Assembly (NCBI RefSeq): GCF_036323735.1
Contig: NC_086032.1
Coordinates: forward strand, 51,949,335-52,013,334
DNA length: 64,000 nt
Source of the DNA: Rattus norvegicus
Taxonomy: Eukaryota; Chordata; Mammalia; Rodentia; Muridae
Reading direction: 5' to 3'
The notes below the pieces were generated by a model, which saw only the letters and a program-made list of their open reading frames with translations, was not told where the DNA came from and ran no database searches. Position 1 is the stretch's first letter, and each line of letters starts with the position of its first letter. The translations under genes were made by a program, and so were the position numbers. Shown piece after piece: positions 11,885 through 24,100 of this stretch.

Positions 11885-12960
11885 CTTTTTTTTCTTGTTA
11901 TCTTTTTTTTTAATCTGTATTCCTTGTTTACATTTCGATTTTTATTCCCCTTCCCGGTTTCCGGGCCAACATCCCCTAACCCCTCCCCTCCCCTTCTATA
12001 TGGGTGTTCCCCTCCCCATCCTCCCCCCAATACCACCCTCCCCCCAACAATCAGGTTCACTGGCGGTTCAGTCTTGTCAGGACCAAGGGCTTCCCTTCCA
12101 CTTGCGCTCTTACTAGGCTATTCTCTGCTACCTATGAGGTTGGAGCCCATGTATAGTCCTTGGGTAGTGGCTTAGTCCCTGGAACTTCTGGTTGCTTGGC
12201 ATTGTTTTTCATATGGTGTCTCAAGCCCCTTCAAGCTCTTCCAGTCCTTTCTCTGATTCCTTCAACGGGGGTCCCGTTTTCAGTTCTGTGGTTTGGTGCT
12301 GGCATTCACCTATGTATTTGTTCTATTCTGGCTTTTTCTCTCAGGCGAGATCTACATCTGGTTCCTGTCGGCCTGCACTTCTTTGCTTCATCCAACTTAT
12401 CTAATTGGGTGGCTGTATATGTATAAGCCACATGTGGGGCAGGCTCTGAATGGGTGTTCCTTCTGCCTCTGTTCTAAAGTTTGCCTCCCTCTTCCTTGCC
12501 AAGGGTAAGTTTCATGTCTTCTGTGGATCTAGGGAAATTCAAGCATTTGGGCTAATAGCCACTTATCAATGAGTACATACCATGTGTGTTTTTCTGTGAT
12601 TGGGTTACCTCACTCAGGATGATATTTTCCAGTTGCCTCCATTTGCCTATGAATTTCATAAAGTCGTTGTTTTTGATAGCTGAGTAATATTCCATTGTGT
12701 GGATGTACCACATTTTCTGTATCCATTCCTCTGCTGAAGGGCATCTGAGGTCTTTCCAGCTTCTGGCTATTATAAATAAGGCTGCTATGAACATAGTGAG
12801 GCATGTGTCTTTATTATATGTTGGAGCATCTTTTCGGTATATGCCCAAGAGAGGTATAGCTGGGTCTTCAGGTAGTTCAATGTCCAATTTTCTGAGGAAA
12901 CTCCAGACCGACTTCCAGAATGGTTGTACCAGGCTGCAATCCCACCAACAATGGAGGAGT
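11885..12960 (-). mobile_element. young L1_Rn 3' segment (3' UTR + ORF2 C-term) of a twin-primed insertion
   Basis: From the poly-T side: T-rich tail, 'cattccccttcccggtttcc'-type L1_Rn 3' UTR with its C-rich tract (G-rich on the element strand), then antisense ORF2 C-terminus. The 142-codon frame at 12980-12552 (minus) is the intact C-terminal part of ORF2, including the cysteine-rich region and the end of the protein. The segment stops at 'caacaatggaggagtg' and joins an inverted segment. Confidence 0.9.
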
Positions 12961-14430
12961 GAAACTTGACGCAATCCCACTAAAATCAGACACTAGACAA
13001 GGCTGCCCACTCTCACCCTACTTATTCTATATAGTTATTGAAATTCTAGCCAGAGCAATCAGACAACAAAAGGAGATCAAGGGGATACAGATTGGAAAAG
13101 AAGAAGTCAAAATATCACTATTTGCAGATGATATGATAGTATATTTAAGTGATCCAAAAAGGTCCACCAGAGAACTACTAAAGCTAATAAACAACTTCAG
13201 AAAAGTGGCTGGGTATAAAATTAACTCAAATAAATCAGTAGCCTCCCTCTACACAAAAGAGAAACAAGCCAAGAAAGAAATTAGGGAAACGACACCCTTC
13301 ATAATAGTCCCAAATAATATAAAATACCTCAGTGTGACTTTAACCAAACAAGTAAAAGATCTGTACAATAAGAACTTCAAGTCTCTGAAGAAAGAAATTG
13401 AAGAAGACCTTAGAAGATGGAAAGATCTCCCACGCTCATGAATTGGCAGGATTAATATAGTAAAAATGGCCATTTTACCAAAAGCGATCTACAGATTCAA
13501 TGCATTCCCCATCAAAATACCAATCCAACTCTTCATTGAGTTAGACAGAACAATTTGCAAATTCATCTGGAATAACAAAAAAAAACAGGATAGCTAAAAC
13601 TATCCTCAACAAAAAAAGGACTTCTGGGGGAATCACTATCCCTGAACTCAAGCAGTATTACAGAGCAATAGTGATAAAAACTACGTGGTATTGGTACAGA
13701 GACAGACAGATAGACCAGTGGAATAGAACTGTAGACCCAGAAATGAACCCATAAACCTATGGTCACTTTATTCTTCACAAAGAAGCCAAAACCATCAAAT
13801 GGAAAAAAAGATAGCATTTTCAGCAAATGGTGCTGGTTCAACTGGAGGTCAGCATGTAGAAGAATGCAGATCGATCCATGCTTGTCACCCTGTATAAAGC
13901 TTAAGTCCAAGTGGATCAAGGACCTCCACATCAAACCAGACACACTCAAACTAATAGAAGAAAAACTAGGGAAGCATCTGGAACACATGGGCACTGGAAA
14001 ATGTTTCCTGAACAAAACAGCAATGGCTTATGCTCTAAGATCAAGAATCGACAAATGGGATCTCATAAAACTGCAAAGCTTCTGTAAGGCAAAGGACACT
14101 GTGGTTAGGACAAAACGGCAACCAACATATTGGGAAAAGATCTTTACCAATCCTACAACAGATAGAGGCTTTATATCCAAAATATACAAAGAACTCAAGA
14201 AGTTAGACTGCAGGGAGACAAATAACCCTATTAAAATTGGGGTTCAGAGCTAAACAAAGAATTCACAGCAGAGGAATGCCAAATTGGTGAGAAACACCTA
14301 AAGTAATGTTCAACATTTTTAGTCATAAGGGAAATGCAAATCAAAACAACCCTGAGATTTCACATCACACCAGTGAGAATGGCTACGATCAAAAGCTTAG
14401 GTGACAGCAAATGCTGGCAAGGATGTGGAG
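12961..14430 (+). pseudogene. inverted 5' segment of the same L1: ORF2 RT domain to C-terminus
   Basis: Plus-strand ORF2 of reverse transcriptase type. A 173-codon frame (12920-13441) carries the conserved 'RQGCPLSPYLF' box and the catalytic box LFADDMIVYL. A stop at 13439-13441 replaces the tryptophan in the conserved 'SWIGRI' region, and an A-run near 13575 shifts the frame; the ORF then resumes at 13759-14253 (164 codons). The segment ends at 'ggcaaggatgtggag', about six bases before the point where the antisense segment starts, so the two are one insertion. Dead copy, but little diverged. Confidence 0.9.
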
Positions 14431-14443
14431 AAAATTGCTTTTC

Positions 14444-15741
14444 ATATGGAAGAACTTCACTCTCTGGACATTTTTGGATGTAGGGACAAAGGTGGTACCA
14501 GAAAAGCATTAAAAATTATCATTCGTCTTTTATCTGTTACATTATAGCTATGACCTTCTATGTTTCCACATTCAGAGAAGAAATAAAAGCAGAATTAGAA
14601 AGTTTAAATTCACAGAAGATAAAACATTTTAACCCAGAAAATGATATATTAAATAATTTGCTGTTCAAGTGGCAAATGTCATTCAAGCTGTAGAAAGAAT
14701 GGGTTTAAATAGTTAAAGTGAAAGGAAAATGTTCTAAGACTTCTTTGTGGTTGTTCTATCATTCCTGTTTAAGAGTGAAAAATATATTATAAAATTTCAC
14801 AGGTGTAAACATGTATATGATTAACAACCTACCAGAGGTTAGATTGGGTTATTCTAAAACACTCTAGTGACATCTGGTATTCAGATAACAAAATACATTT
14901 TATGTCTATGAGTGGAAATGACTTTTACTATTTTTCCAGTGGTATATTCATTTTTTCCTCTATTTTTCCCCAAGTTCATGGGATATTTTTGTGAAATTAT
15001 GCTGAAATATTGGCATTTACATATATTATTTTCTTGAAATGTCAATATTTTTATTTTCTAAATTGTTAATATTTGATATAAATGGACAGACTTACCATCT
15101 TATTTTATTATACTTTAGTATAAACTTCTGTTTTAAATATGAATATATTCTTAGTATAGTGCAACTTTAAGACATTATATTGCCTATTAACCTTACTTTT
15201 ATTCTTTCTTCTGAGTTAATGCTCATTGAAGCTAATCTTTCTATTAGTAATTTCTAATTCTAAAGCTTGGCTTTTATTATGTTGTGTCCCTTGTACCTGA
15301 ACATTATTTCAGTTTTTTATTTAATAATGTTAACTACTTTTTTTAAAATGAATAATGCTTTTTGTATTGTTTATACTTTTCATTGTTTTTTCTGTCTATC
15401 AAATATCTTCTGGAGCACTTCCTTCAGTCAAAACAAAAAGAAGTTGTTTAGCCAATACATGAAAACTGTAGACGGTGAAAGATTTTAATCCTTGAGATTT
15501 TGTGGGTTTTTTACTATCTAAGATTACAAAGGCAGCTCTGTGACAAAAAGGGAAGGTTCAGAAGTGATGTTAAGCACTAGAATGTGATTTTGAAGCCACT
15601 TTTATTTATTTTTCAATTCTGCATCCTATCTAACAATGGATGCTAAGAGATTTCTGTTGTGTTAATATACTCTGATACTACAGAAACAGACAATAAAAAA
15701 TAAAAATACAATTAAAGAATCTCTTTCTGATGGAGACACAA
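14444..15741. other. AT-rich intergenic DNA, no feature seen
   Basis: Very AT-rich; the only frame (15267-15488) is hydrophobic and motif-free. No repeat recognised. Confidence 0.45.
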
Positions 15742-15749
15742 AGCATTTC

Positions 15750-15831
15750 TTTTTTTCAGAGCTAGGGACCGAACCCAAGGCCTAGCGCTTGCTAGGCAAG
15801 CGCTCTACGGCTGAGCTAAATCCCCAACCCC
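15750..15831 (-). mobile_element. ID SINE, minus strand
   Basis: Reverse-complement ID body ('ggggttggggatttagctca' end at 15831) with T-rich tail at 15750. Box A and box B are readable on the minus strand. Imperfect target duplication: agcatttc at 15742-15749 and agcatttt at 15832-15839. Confidence 0.93.
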
Positions 15832-15839
15832 AGCATTTT

Positions 15840-16399
15840 CAATACTAGTCATCACTGTCATCTTTCTGTGGCCATGAACTTAAGGATGCTGTATTCATAT
15901 GTATTGTAAACTTGTGAACAAGGGAGACAGAGCCTTTGTTCTTATTAATAATATTAAACATTTCAGCTTACATAAAAATGAATTTAATATAAAGAATATT
16001 CAGGACTTTAAAAACCAATCTGAGTATAATATGTTGAAGAATAGATGATAGATTTAACATTTGCATTCATATTAATTCATTATATTATTGTCAGTCATTT
16101 CAGGCTCCTTTTGAAATTATATGAAAATATTAATTGTCTAATTGTTAAATGTAAGCTGCCATATTAATTCAGACAATAGGAAGATAAAAGTATGGCTAAA
16201 AATTTGAAATGGCAATAGCTATTTCTAGAAGTGTGAAATGGCATGAAAGAAATTGGAAATAATGGTCAATATAAAAACTCATATGAACAATGGGAGACAG
16301 GTGATGACAGAAGAAGTATATAGGAGTTTGTAACAATTTTATAACCAAATGTTGTGGCTACAAGAAATATGCAAAAAATTGTACAATGTAGAGAATAGG
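15840..16399. other. AT-rich intergenic DNA, no feature seen
   Basis: No coding or repeat signature recognised. Confidence 0.45.
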
Positions 16400-16409
16400 A
16401 AAGACAAAT

Positions 16410-16489
16410 TGTGGTAGAGCGCTTGCCTAGGAAGCGCAAGGCCCTGGGTTCGGTCCCCAGCTCTGAAAAAAAGAACCAAAAAAAAAAAA
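16410..16489 (+). mobile_element. 5'-truncated ID SINE
   Basis: Begins inside the ID body at 'gtggtagagcgcttgcctag', missing the first roughly 25 bases and so part of box A. It keeps box B (ggttcggtcccc) and a long A tail. A perfect 10 bp duplication (aaagacaaat) at 16400-16409 and 16490-16499 shows the truncation arose at insertion rather than by later deletion. Confidence 0.93.
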
Positions 16490-16499
16490 AAAGACAAAT

Positions 16500-18307
16500 A
16501 ATCCTAGGTCAGGGCTAAAACAGGTGATCAGAAACTTAACTTTATCTCTAAATTTCTGGTATTTGAAGCAGTAAAACAATTATAGTATTTAAAAATGTAG
16601 AAAGACTTGATTTATTTTATTTAATTAGGTGTGTAGAGGGAAAATTTTGATTATATTAATTTTATCTGGAACATATTTACTCAAAGATATAAAGGCACAC
16701 TGAATCTTAATTGTTACATATTGTGTTTTTAGAAATAACAATATATTTCATTGTATCATAATTATCTAGACTCTACCATACTTCTAGTCATCTTTGCTAG
16801 AGTGTGAAGTATACATTTCATTCTCATATAACATATATATATGTATATATATGTATATATATAATCTACACTTGACAAGGGTATAAGTAATTTCATTATA
16901 AAAACATGTCTGTCTTAAAGAATTAATGATAAGAAAGCTTCAGAACTTGATAGAAATGGTTCTTCTACATTTGAGAATGTAATTACTTTCCACACTTTTG
17001 AATCAGCTAAGATGAAAACTGAGTACAGCAATAGTTCAGCAAAATTTTAAGAGCATTGTCTTGTAAATCATTGTGTTCACAAAGAGGCAATTGTCAAAAG
17101 CTCATTTTATAGTATTTTTGATGTATTGCCCACATTTTCTATTACCTGCTAGAAATTATAGGTGTGAATAATATTAACTACAGTCTAAAAGTTGGCCTTG
17201 CAGGATATAAAAGAGTAAGGAAAAAGCACAAAAACTGAGTCTCAGTGTCTTAGTGGAGATTGTTATACAGACTAACATTGTATTGGTTGTTTCACATTAG
17301 ATATATTAGGAAGATATTTATAGACATTGTATGTGAAGTTTTCAATTAGTTGTGAGTTAAATAAGAAACAAAATACAATTCCAGTATTTTTAGAACATTA
17401 GAATACAAACAAATTCAAGGCAATTTCAGGTTTATTGAGTACTTACAGAAAGATATCAGCATATTGAAATAAAGCAATAGAATTAATTCCTACCAATCAT
17501 TTTATGCAAAATAAATAGAAATTTATATCACTTAAATATAATTAATATTAACATCATTTTAAACTAGAAAATGTTAAATGTGACTACAATTCATATTGTT
17601 TAGTGCCATATCTGTGAAATTCTGCTATGTGTGAAAGTTAATTCAATGAAAAAAATATATCCAATTTTGTAAAAATTGGGTTACATTTTTGATTGAGTTT
17701 GAATGAGGGAGATCTTTTCTATGCCTTACACTAATCTTCAAATTTGGTCACAGTCTATATGACCTCCAATTTCAACTATTCCTTTCTTACAGAACATTAT
17801 ATACTCACCAAGAATCGAGTTTGACTAGATATTCACCATCATATAAAGATCATTGGTTTTTGCATTCTAAATATTACACTATAAACTTTCATTTCTGTCT
17901 CAAATGACAAGAGATAGGTCAATGTATATTATTAATATGCTTTATTTGAACTACTTCCTAGACATTAGAGGGATAAGTAGAAGACAATCAAAGATAATTT
18001 TCCTTAAGCACTCATGTTCTAGATCTTGCTATCTAAAGAGAAATCTCACAGTAAATTGTTCTTTGTATTATTATGCACGCATTAAACAATGATTTGTGGA
18101 TGAAAATAAAAGAGTAAACAAGGTGAAAAAGGCAAAGAGGAAAGTCAACAATGTGATAAGCTTAAACACTGAAAATGAGACATATGTAAATAACAAAAAG
18201 AAAGGTAGAACTGAAGACAGGCCATAATGCATGTGGCGATGGAAGTTATTTATCAAATCTCTTTCATTTTCTTAAAAATTTAAGGGGTAAATAATATATC
18301 TTATAAG
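16500..18307. other. AT-rich intergenic DNA, short TA/TATG repeat only
   Basis: About 1.8 kb without recognisable genes or transposons. A (TA)n/(TATG)n stretch lies at 16831-16863. The 62-codon frame at 17904-18092 has no motif. Confidence 0.45.
16831..16863. repeat. (TA)n/(TATG)n microsatellite
   Basis: Alternating atatatat and atgtatat units. Confidence 0.85.
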
Positions 18308-18314
18308 AATGCAT

Positions 18315-18398
18315 GGGGTTGGGGATTTAGCTCAGTGGTAGAGCGCTTGCCTACGAAGCACAAGGCCCTGGGTTCGGAACCCAGCTCCGGGGGAAAAA
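18315..18398 (+). mobile_element. ID SINE with short tail
   Basis: Full-length ID body (ggggttggggatttagctca) with box A intact. The box B region reads ggttcggaaccc, changed from the usual ggttcggtcccc, which makes it self-complementary. The tail is only gggggaaaaaaa, without the usual gaacc interruption. Flanked by aatgcat at 18308-18314 and 18399-18405. Confidence 0.93.
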
Positions 18399-18429
18399 AA
18401 TGCATAAGGACTTTTAAATATCTTAGCTA

Positions 18430-19318
18430 TAAGCTGAACCTCTGTATGCCTTCTTCAGAGTTTTGGCATCCTCAATAGGAATAAGGTATAGGGAGAACCT
18501 GGGAGAGAGAGCCTGGAGAGTGAACAGAAATCAGTGACATTCTGGGAAAGTGGTATTTATCTTGGACTTACAAGAAACATAGGGTGGGGGTGGCTTCAGG
18601 ATGTCTATAGCAGTATCTTTAGCTGAAACTCCTAGCAATGGTGGACAATGCCACCTCCTATGAGGAAGAACCCCAGTGGATGGATAAGAACATCAACACA
18701 TCTATGAAAACTTCAACACAAAATTAGTCCTACCTACAAGAGATACCAGGACAAAAATAGAGCAGAGGCTGAGGGACTGGCCAACTCAATCAGTCTCACT
18801 GTTAGTGATATTCTGCTATGCTTGCACACAGGGGCCTAGCATGGCTGTCCTCCGTGACTCTGCCCAGCATCTGATTGAAATACATGCAGAGACCCTCTTC
18901 CAAATATTAGACAGAGAACTAGAAGTTTTGTGGAGGAATTGAAGGAAGGATTAAGAAACCTAGAAGTAACAGGAACTCCACAAGAAGGACAACAAAGTCA
19001 AGTAACCTGGACCCATGCGATCAGAGACTGAATGAACTACCAGTCAAAAAGCATATATATGGGTTGGACTTAGCCTTTGACCCCCAAACATACATGGCAG
19101 AAGTTCAACTTGGCCTGTATTACTGTCCCCCAACAGCTGAGGTGGTATCTGTCCTTGAATCTCTTGCCTGCCTGCGAATCCAGTTGGCCTCGGTAGGAAA
19201 GGATGTGCAATGACTCTAAATGCCAAGGTAATTTAGAACCCAGGATTTTCCCCCTCTCAGAGGAGAGGATTGGGAAGAGCAGTCCTGTAATTGGGATGTA
19301 AACTGAATAAATTAATTA
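18430..19318 (+). mobile_element. old L1 3' UTR
   Basis: Sense 3' UTR of an old murine L1: 'ggtggcttcaggatgtctat', 'catggctgtcctccgtgact', 'cagcatctgattgaaat', then 'attgggatgtaaactgaata' and 'aattaattaatg' at the 3' end. Same type as 8307-9078. No coding part retained. Confidence 0.75.
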
Positions 19319-19324
19319 ATGTAC

Positions 19325-20440
19325 TTTTTAAAATTTTCTTCTACGTCGTTCACTAAAACCAGATCCAATATTAACAATCTTAGAAAATCCTAAAAGTAAT
19401 AATAATCAAACTGATTAATACTATGCTCTTGCTATTAATAATTCTTAGAAAATTATAAAAAACATAAAAGCTATTGGTACAGATTTGTTAAACATTTAAT
19501 TTGAAAGCAAGAAAATGATGTCTCAATTGATACATTTTTCATCATCATTAAAGGATAAGAGTTTTACTCAGTAATATTTTATAGTCTCCTTTTTTGATAA
19601 GGAAATATTTAATAATTTAACCAGGATAAATAGGAGAACTATTTTTGAACTAAAGTAAATTTATTTGGTGATATAGAAATTGGAATTTTATTGAGAGGTA
19701 TAAAGTTGCATTATATCATAGGTATTTCTAAGAAATATTATGTATTTAGTAAGACCTGTTTGGCAACTTTTAATTTATAGATTGTGGCTTAGTGTAAGTT
19801 TCTATGGTGTGGCTCTCAGTATAGGAATGTACTCTAACAATTAGAGTAGACCCATGACCTTGAGCTTAATTTTCATAGTATTAACATAGTATTACCATAG
19901 ACAATGTAGAGAAGTCGGAAAAATAGTCTTTACATATTCCTATTGCAAAAATTCTTGCTGTGAAGTATGTTTGTTTTTCCCTTGATATAACATCACATTA
20001 AAATGTTGATAGAGGAAAGTGAAGAAAGACAAAGTTAATACTTTTTAGTTACAAGTTAAATCTATGCTAACTATAGCTATCTTAACTAGAAATGATACTG
20101 GTGAATTTGTAATACCTTTGTGAGTGATGCAGCATTTAATGTTCATTGATAAGCATACCTCATCACATCCTGGCTAATAATTATCCATAAACATTCTGCC
20201 TACCTTTGGCTTTCTGGTGGTTAACCTTCCTATTTCAATTATCAGTAATGGTCAGATTTTTATGGACTCAGTCCATGTTACAAAATTGCTATAAAATACT
20301 TCATAAACAAGTATATGGTTGGAAAAGTGAAAATGGACAAAAGTTTCCATTTGAATTTTCTCAGACACAATGTACAGAACTATGAGAATAAGTAAAGAAC
20401 AGAAATTTAAGAAAGGTTATCAGATTAAAAGAAGATTTTA
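19325..20440. other. AT-rich intergenic DNA, no feature seen
   Basis: No coding or repeat signature recognised. Confidence 0.45.
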
Positions 20441-20449
20441 TTTATTATT

Positions 20450-21130
20450 ATTTTTTCTTTTTTATTATTATAAATTTTTATTAGGTATATTTCTATAATT
20501 ACATTTCAAATGTTATTCCCCTTCCCAGTTTCCTGTTCGTAAGCCCCCATCCTCTCCCCTCTCTCTCCCTGATACGGGTATTACCCCATACATCCCTTTT
20601 ACAGCCACACCCCATATTTCCCTGCACTGGGGGTACAACCTTAGCAGGACCAAGGACATGCCTTTCCACTGGTGCCCCAACAAGGCTATTCTTTGCTATA
20701 TATGAAATTGGTGCCCTGGGTCAGTCCATGTATACTTTTTGGGTAGTGGTTTAGTCCCTGGAAGCTCTGGTTGATTGGCATTGTTGTTTTTATGGGGTTG
20801 CAAGCTCCTTCAACTCTTTCAATATTTCCTCTAATTACCGCCTAGGGGGTCCTGTTCTCAGTTCAGTGGTTTGCTGCTGGCATTGACGTCTGTATTGGAC
20901 ATGATCTTGATGTGTCTCTCAGGAGAGATCTATATCTGGTCAGTTTCAGCATGCATTTTTTGGCTTCATCAATCTTATCTAGTTTTGGTGGCTGTATATG
21001 TATGGGCCACATGTGGGGCAGGCTCTGAATGGCCATTCCTTGAGTCACTGCTCTAAACTTTGTTTCCATATCCCCTACTATTGATATATTTTCCCCTTTT
21101 AAGAAGGTGTGGACTTTGGTCATCCTTCTT
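20450..21130 (-). mobile_element. 3' UTR of the full-length-origin L1
   Basis: Contains 'tacatttcaaatgttattcc' next to the tail, a C-rich tract on the plus strand (G-rich on the element strand) and 'tagtccctggaagctctggt', the wording shared by all younger L1 3' UTRs here. Non-coding. Confidence 0.85.
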
Positions 21131-24100
21131 CTTGAGCTTACTGTGGTTTATGGATTGCGTCTAGGGTAATTTGAGCTTTTTGGCTAATATCCACTTATCA
21201 GTGAGTGCACACAAAGTGTGTTTTTCTGTGATTGAATTAACTCACTCAGGATGGTATTTTCTAGTTCATTCCATTTGCCTATGAGTATCATGAAGTCATT
21301 GTTTTTCACAGCTGAGTAGTACTCAATTGTGTAGATGTACCACATTTTTTAATTTGTGGTTGAGGGCATCTGGGTTCTTTCCAGCTCTGGCTATTATAAA
21401 TAAGGCTGCTATGAACAGAGTGGAGCATGTATCTGTGTTGTATGTTGGAGCATATTTTTGGTATATGCCCAGGAGAGGTATGGCTGGGTCCTCAGGTAGT
21501 TGAATGTCCAATTTTCTGAGGAACCTCCAGACTGATTTCCAGAATAGTTGTACCAGTTTGCAAACCCACCAACAATGGCGGAGTAGTCTTCTTGCTCCAC
21601 ATACTCCCCAGCATCTGCTGTCACCTGAGTTTTTGATCTTAGCCATTCTGACTGGTTTGAGGTAGAATCTCAAGGTTATTTTGATTTTTGCATTTCCCTG
21701 ATGACTAAGGATGTTGAACATTTCTTTAGTTGCTTTTTGGCCATTCGATAATCCTCAGCTGAAAATGTTTTGTTTAGCTGTGTACTCCATTTTTTAATAG
21801 GCTTATTTGGCTCTCTGGAGTCAAACTTTTTGATTTCTTTGTATATTTTTTATATTAGCACTCTATCAGTTGTAGGTTTGGTAAAGATCTTTTCCCAATT
21901 TGTTGGTTGCTGTTTTGTCCTAATGACAGTGTCTTTTGTGTTACAGAAGCTTTGCAGTTTTATGAGTTCCCATTTGTTGATTCTTGATCTTAGAGATTAA
22001 GCCATTGGTGTTTTGTTCAGGAAATTTTCCCCAGTGCCTATGTGTTTGAGATTCTTCCCCACTTTATCTTCTATTAGTTTGAGTGTATCTGGTTTGATGT
22101 TGAGGTCCTTGATCCACTTGGACATAATCTTTGTACATGATAAGAACGGTTCCATTTGTATTCTTCTACATGCTGATCTCCAGTTGAACCAGAACCATTT
22201 GTTGAAAATGTTTTATTTCTTCAATTGGATAGTTTTAGCACCTTTGTCAAAGACCAAGTGACCATAGATGTGTGGGTTCATTTCTGGGTCTCCAATTATG
22301 TTCCACTGATCTATCTGCCTGTCTCTGTACTAATACTATACAGTTTTTATGACAATTGCTCTGTAATACTGGTTGAAGTCAGGGATGGTGATTCCCCCAG
22401 AAGTTCTTATGTTATTGAGTATAGTTTTCACTATCCTGCGTTTTTGGTTATTCCAATTGAATTTGCAAGTTGCTCTTTCTATCGCTATAAAGAAATGAGT
22501 AGGAATTTTCATGGGGATTGCATTGAATCTGTAGATTGCTTTTGGCAAAATGACCATCTTTACCATATTAATCCTGCCAATCCATGAGCATGGGAGGTCT
22601 TTTAATCTTCCAAGATCTTCTTCAATTTCTTTCTTCATAGACTTGAAGTTCTTGCCATACAAATCTTTCACTTGCTTGGTTAAAGTCACCCCAAGATATT
22701 TTAAATTACTTGGGACTCTTGTGAAGGGTGTCATTTCCTTAATTTCTTTCTCGACCTGTTTATCCTTTGAGTAAAGAAAGGCTACATTTTTTGTGAGTTC
22801 ATATTATACCCCACTATTTGCTGAAGTTGTTTATCAGGTTAAGTAGTTCTCTCGTGGAACTTTTGGGGTCACTTAATTACACTATCATATCATCTGCAAA
22901 TAGTTATATTTTGACTTCTTCCCTTCCAATTTTTATCTGTTTGATCTCCTTTCGCAGTCTGATTGCTCCGGGCAGGACTTTGAGTATTATATTGAATAAC
23001 TAGGGAGAGAGTTAGAAGCCTTGTCCAGTCCCGGAGTTTAGTGGGATTGCTTCAAGTTTTCGCCATTTAGTTAGACCTTAGCTACTGGTTTGCTGTATAT
23101 TGCTTTTACTATGTTTAGATATGGGCCTTGAGTTCCTGATCTTTCCAGGACTTTTACCCCGAAGGGGTGTTGAATTTTGTCAAATGCTTTCTCAGCATCT
23201 AATGAAATGATCATGTGGTTCTTATCATTGAGTTTGCCTCTATAGTGGATTACATTGATGAATTTTCATATATTAAACCATCTCTGCATCCTTCGGATTA
23301 AGCAACTTGATCATGGTGGATTATTGTTTTGATATGTTCTTGGATTCAGTCTGCAAGAATTTTATTGAGTATTTTTGAGTCAATATTCAAAAGAGAAATG
23401 AGTCTAAAGTTCTCTTTGTTTGTTGGGTCTTTGTGTGGTTTCTGTATAAAAGTAATTGTGGCTTCATAGAAGGAATTTGGTAGTGCTGCATCCATTTCTA
23501 TTTTGTGGAATAGTTTGGACAGTATTGGTATGAGGTGTTCTCTAAAGGTCTGATAGAATTCTGCACTGAACCCACCTGGACCTGGGCTCTTTTTGGTTGG
23601 GAGACTTTTAATGACTGCTTCTATTTCTTTAGAAGTTATGGGGTTCTTTTGGTGGTTATTTGTTCCTGATTAAACTTTGGTACCTGGTATCTGTTTAGAA
23701 AATTGTCTATTTCCTGCAGATTTTCCAGTTTTGTTAACTATAGGCTTTTGTAGTAGGATATGATGATATTTTTAATTTCTTCAGATTCTGTTGTTATGTC
23801 TCCCTTTCATTTCGTAATTTGGAAACACTCTCTGTGTCCTCTGGTTAGTCTGGCTAAGGTTGTATCTATCTTGTTTATTTTCTCAAAGAACCAGATCATG
23901 GTTTTGTTGTTTATTTGTATAGTCCTTTTCACTTCTACTTGGTTGATTTCAGCCCTGAGTTTGATTATTTACTGCCTTCTACTCCTCTTGCGTTTATTCA
24001 TTTCTTTTTGTTCTAGAGCTTTAAGTGTGCTTTCAAGCTGCTGACATTTGTTCTCTCCTGTTTCTTTTTGCAAACACTCAGATCTATGAGTTTACCTCTT

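Larger units (their letters stand above)
11872..14443. repeat. 13 bp target-site duplication of the twin-primed L1
   Basis: The exact direct repeat aaaattgcttttc lies at 11872-11884 and 14431-14443, outside the two L1 segments. It shows that both segments entered together as one L1 insertion on the minus strand. The cut site on the minus strand reads about atg/aaaa, close to the L1 endonuclease preference. Confidence 0.92.
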
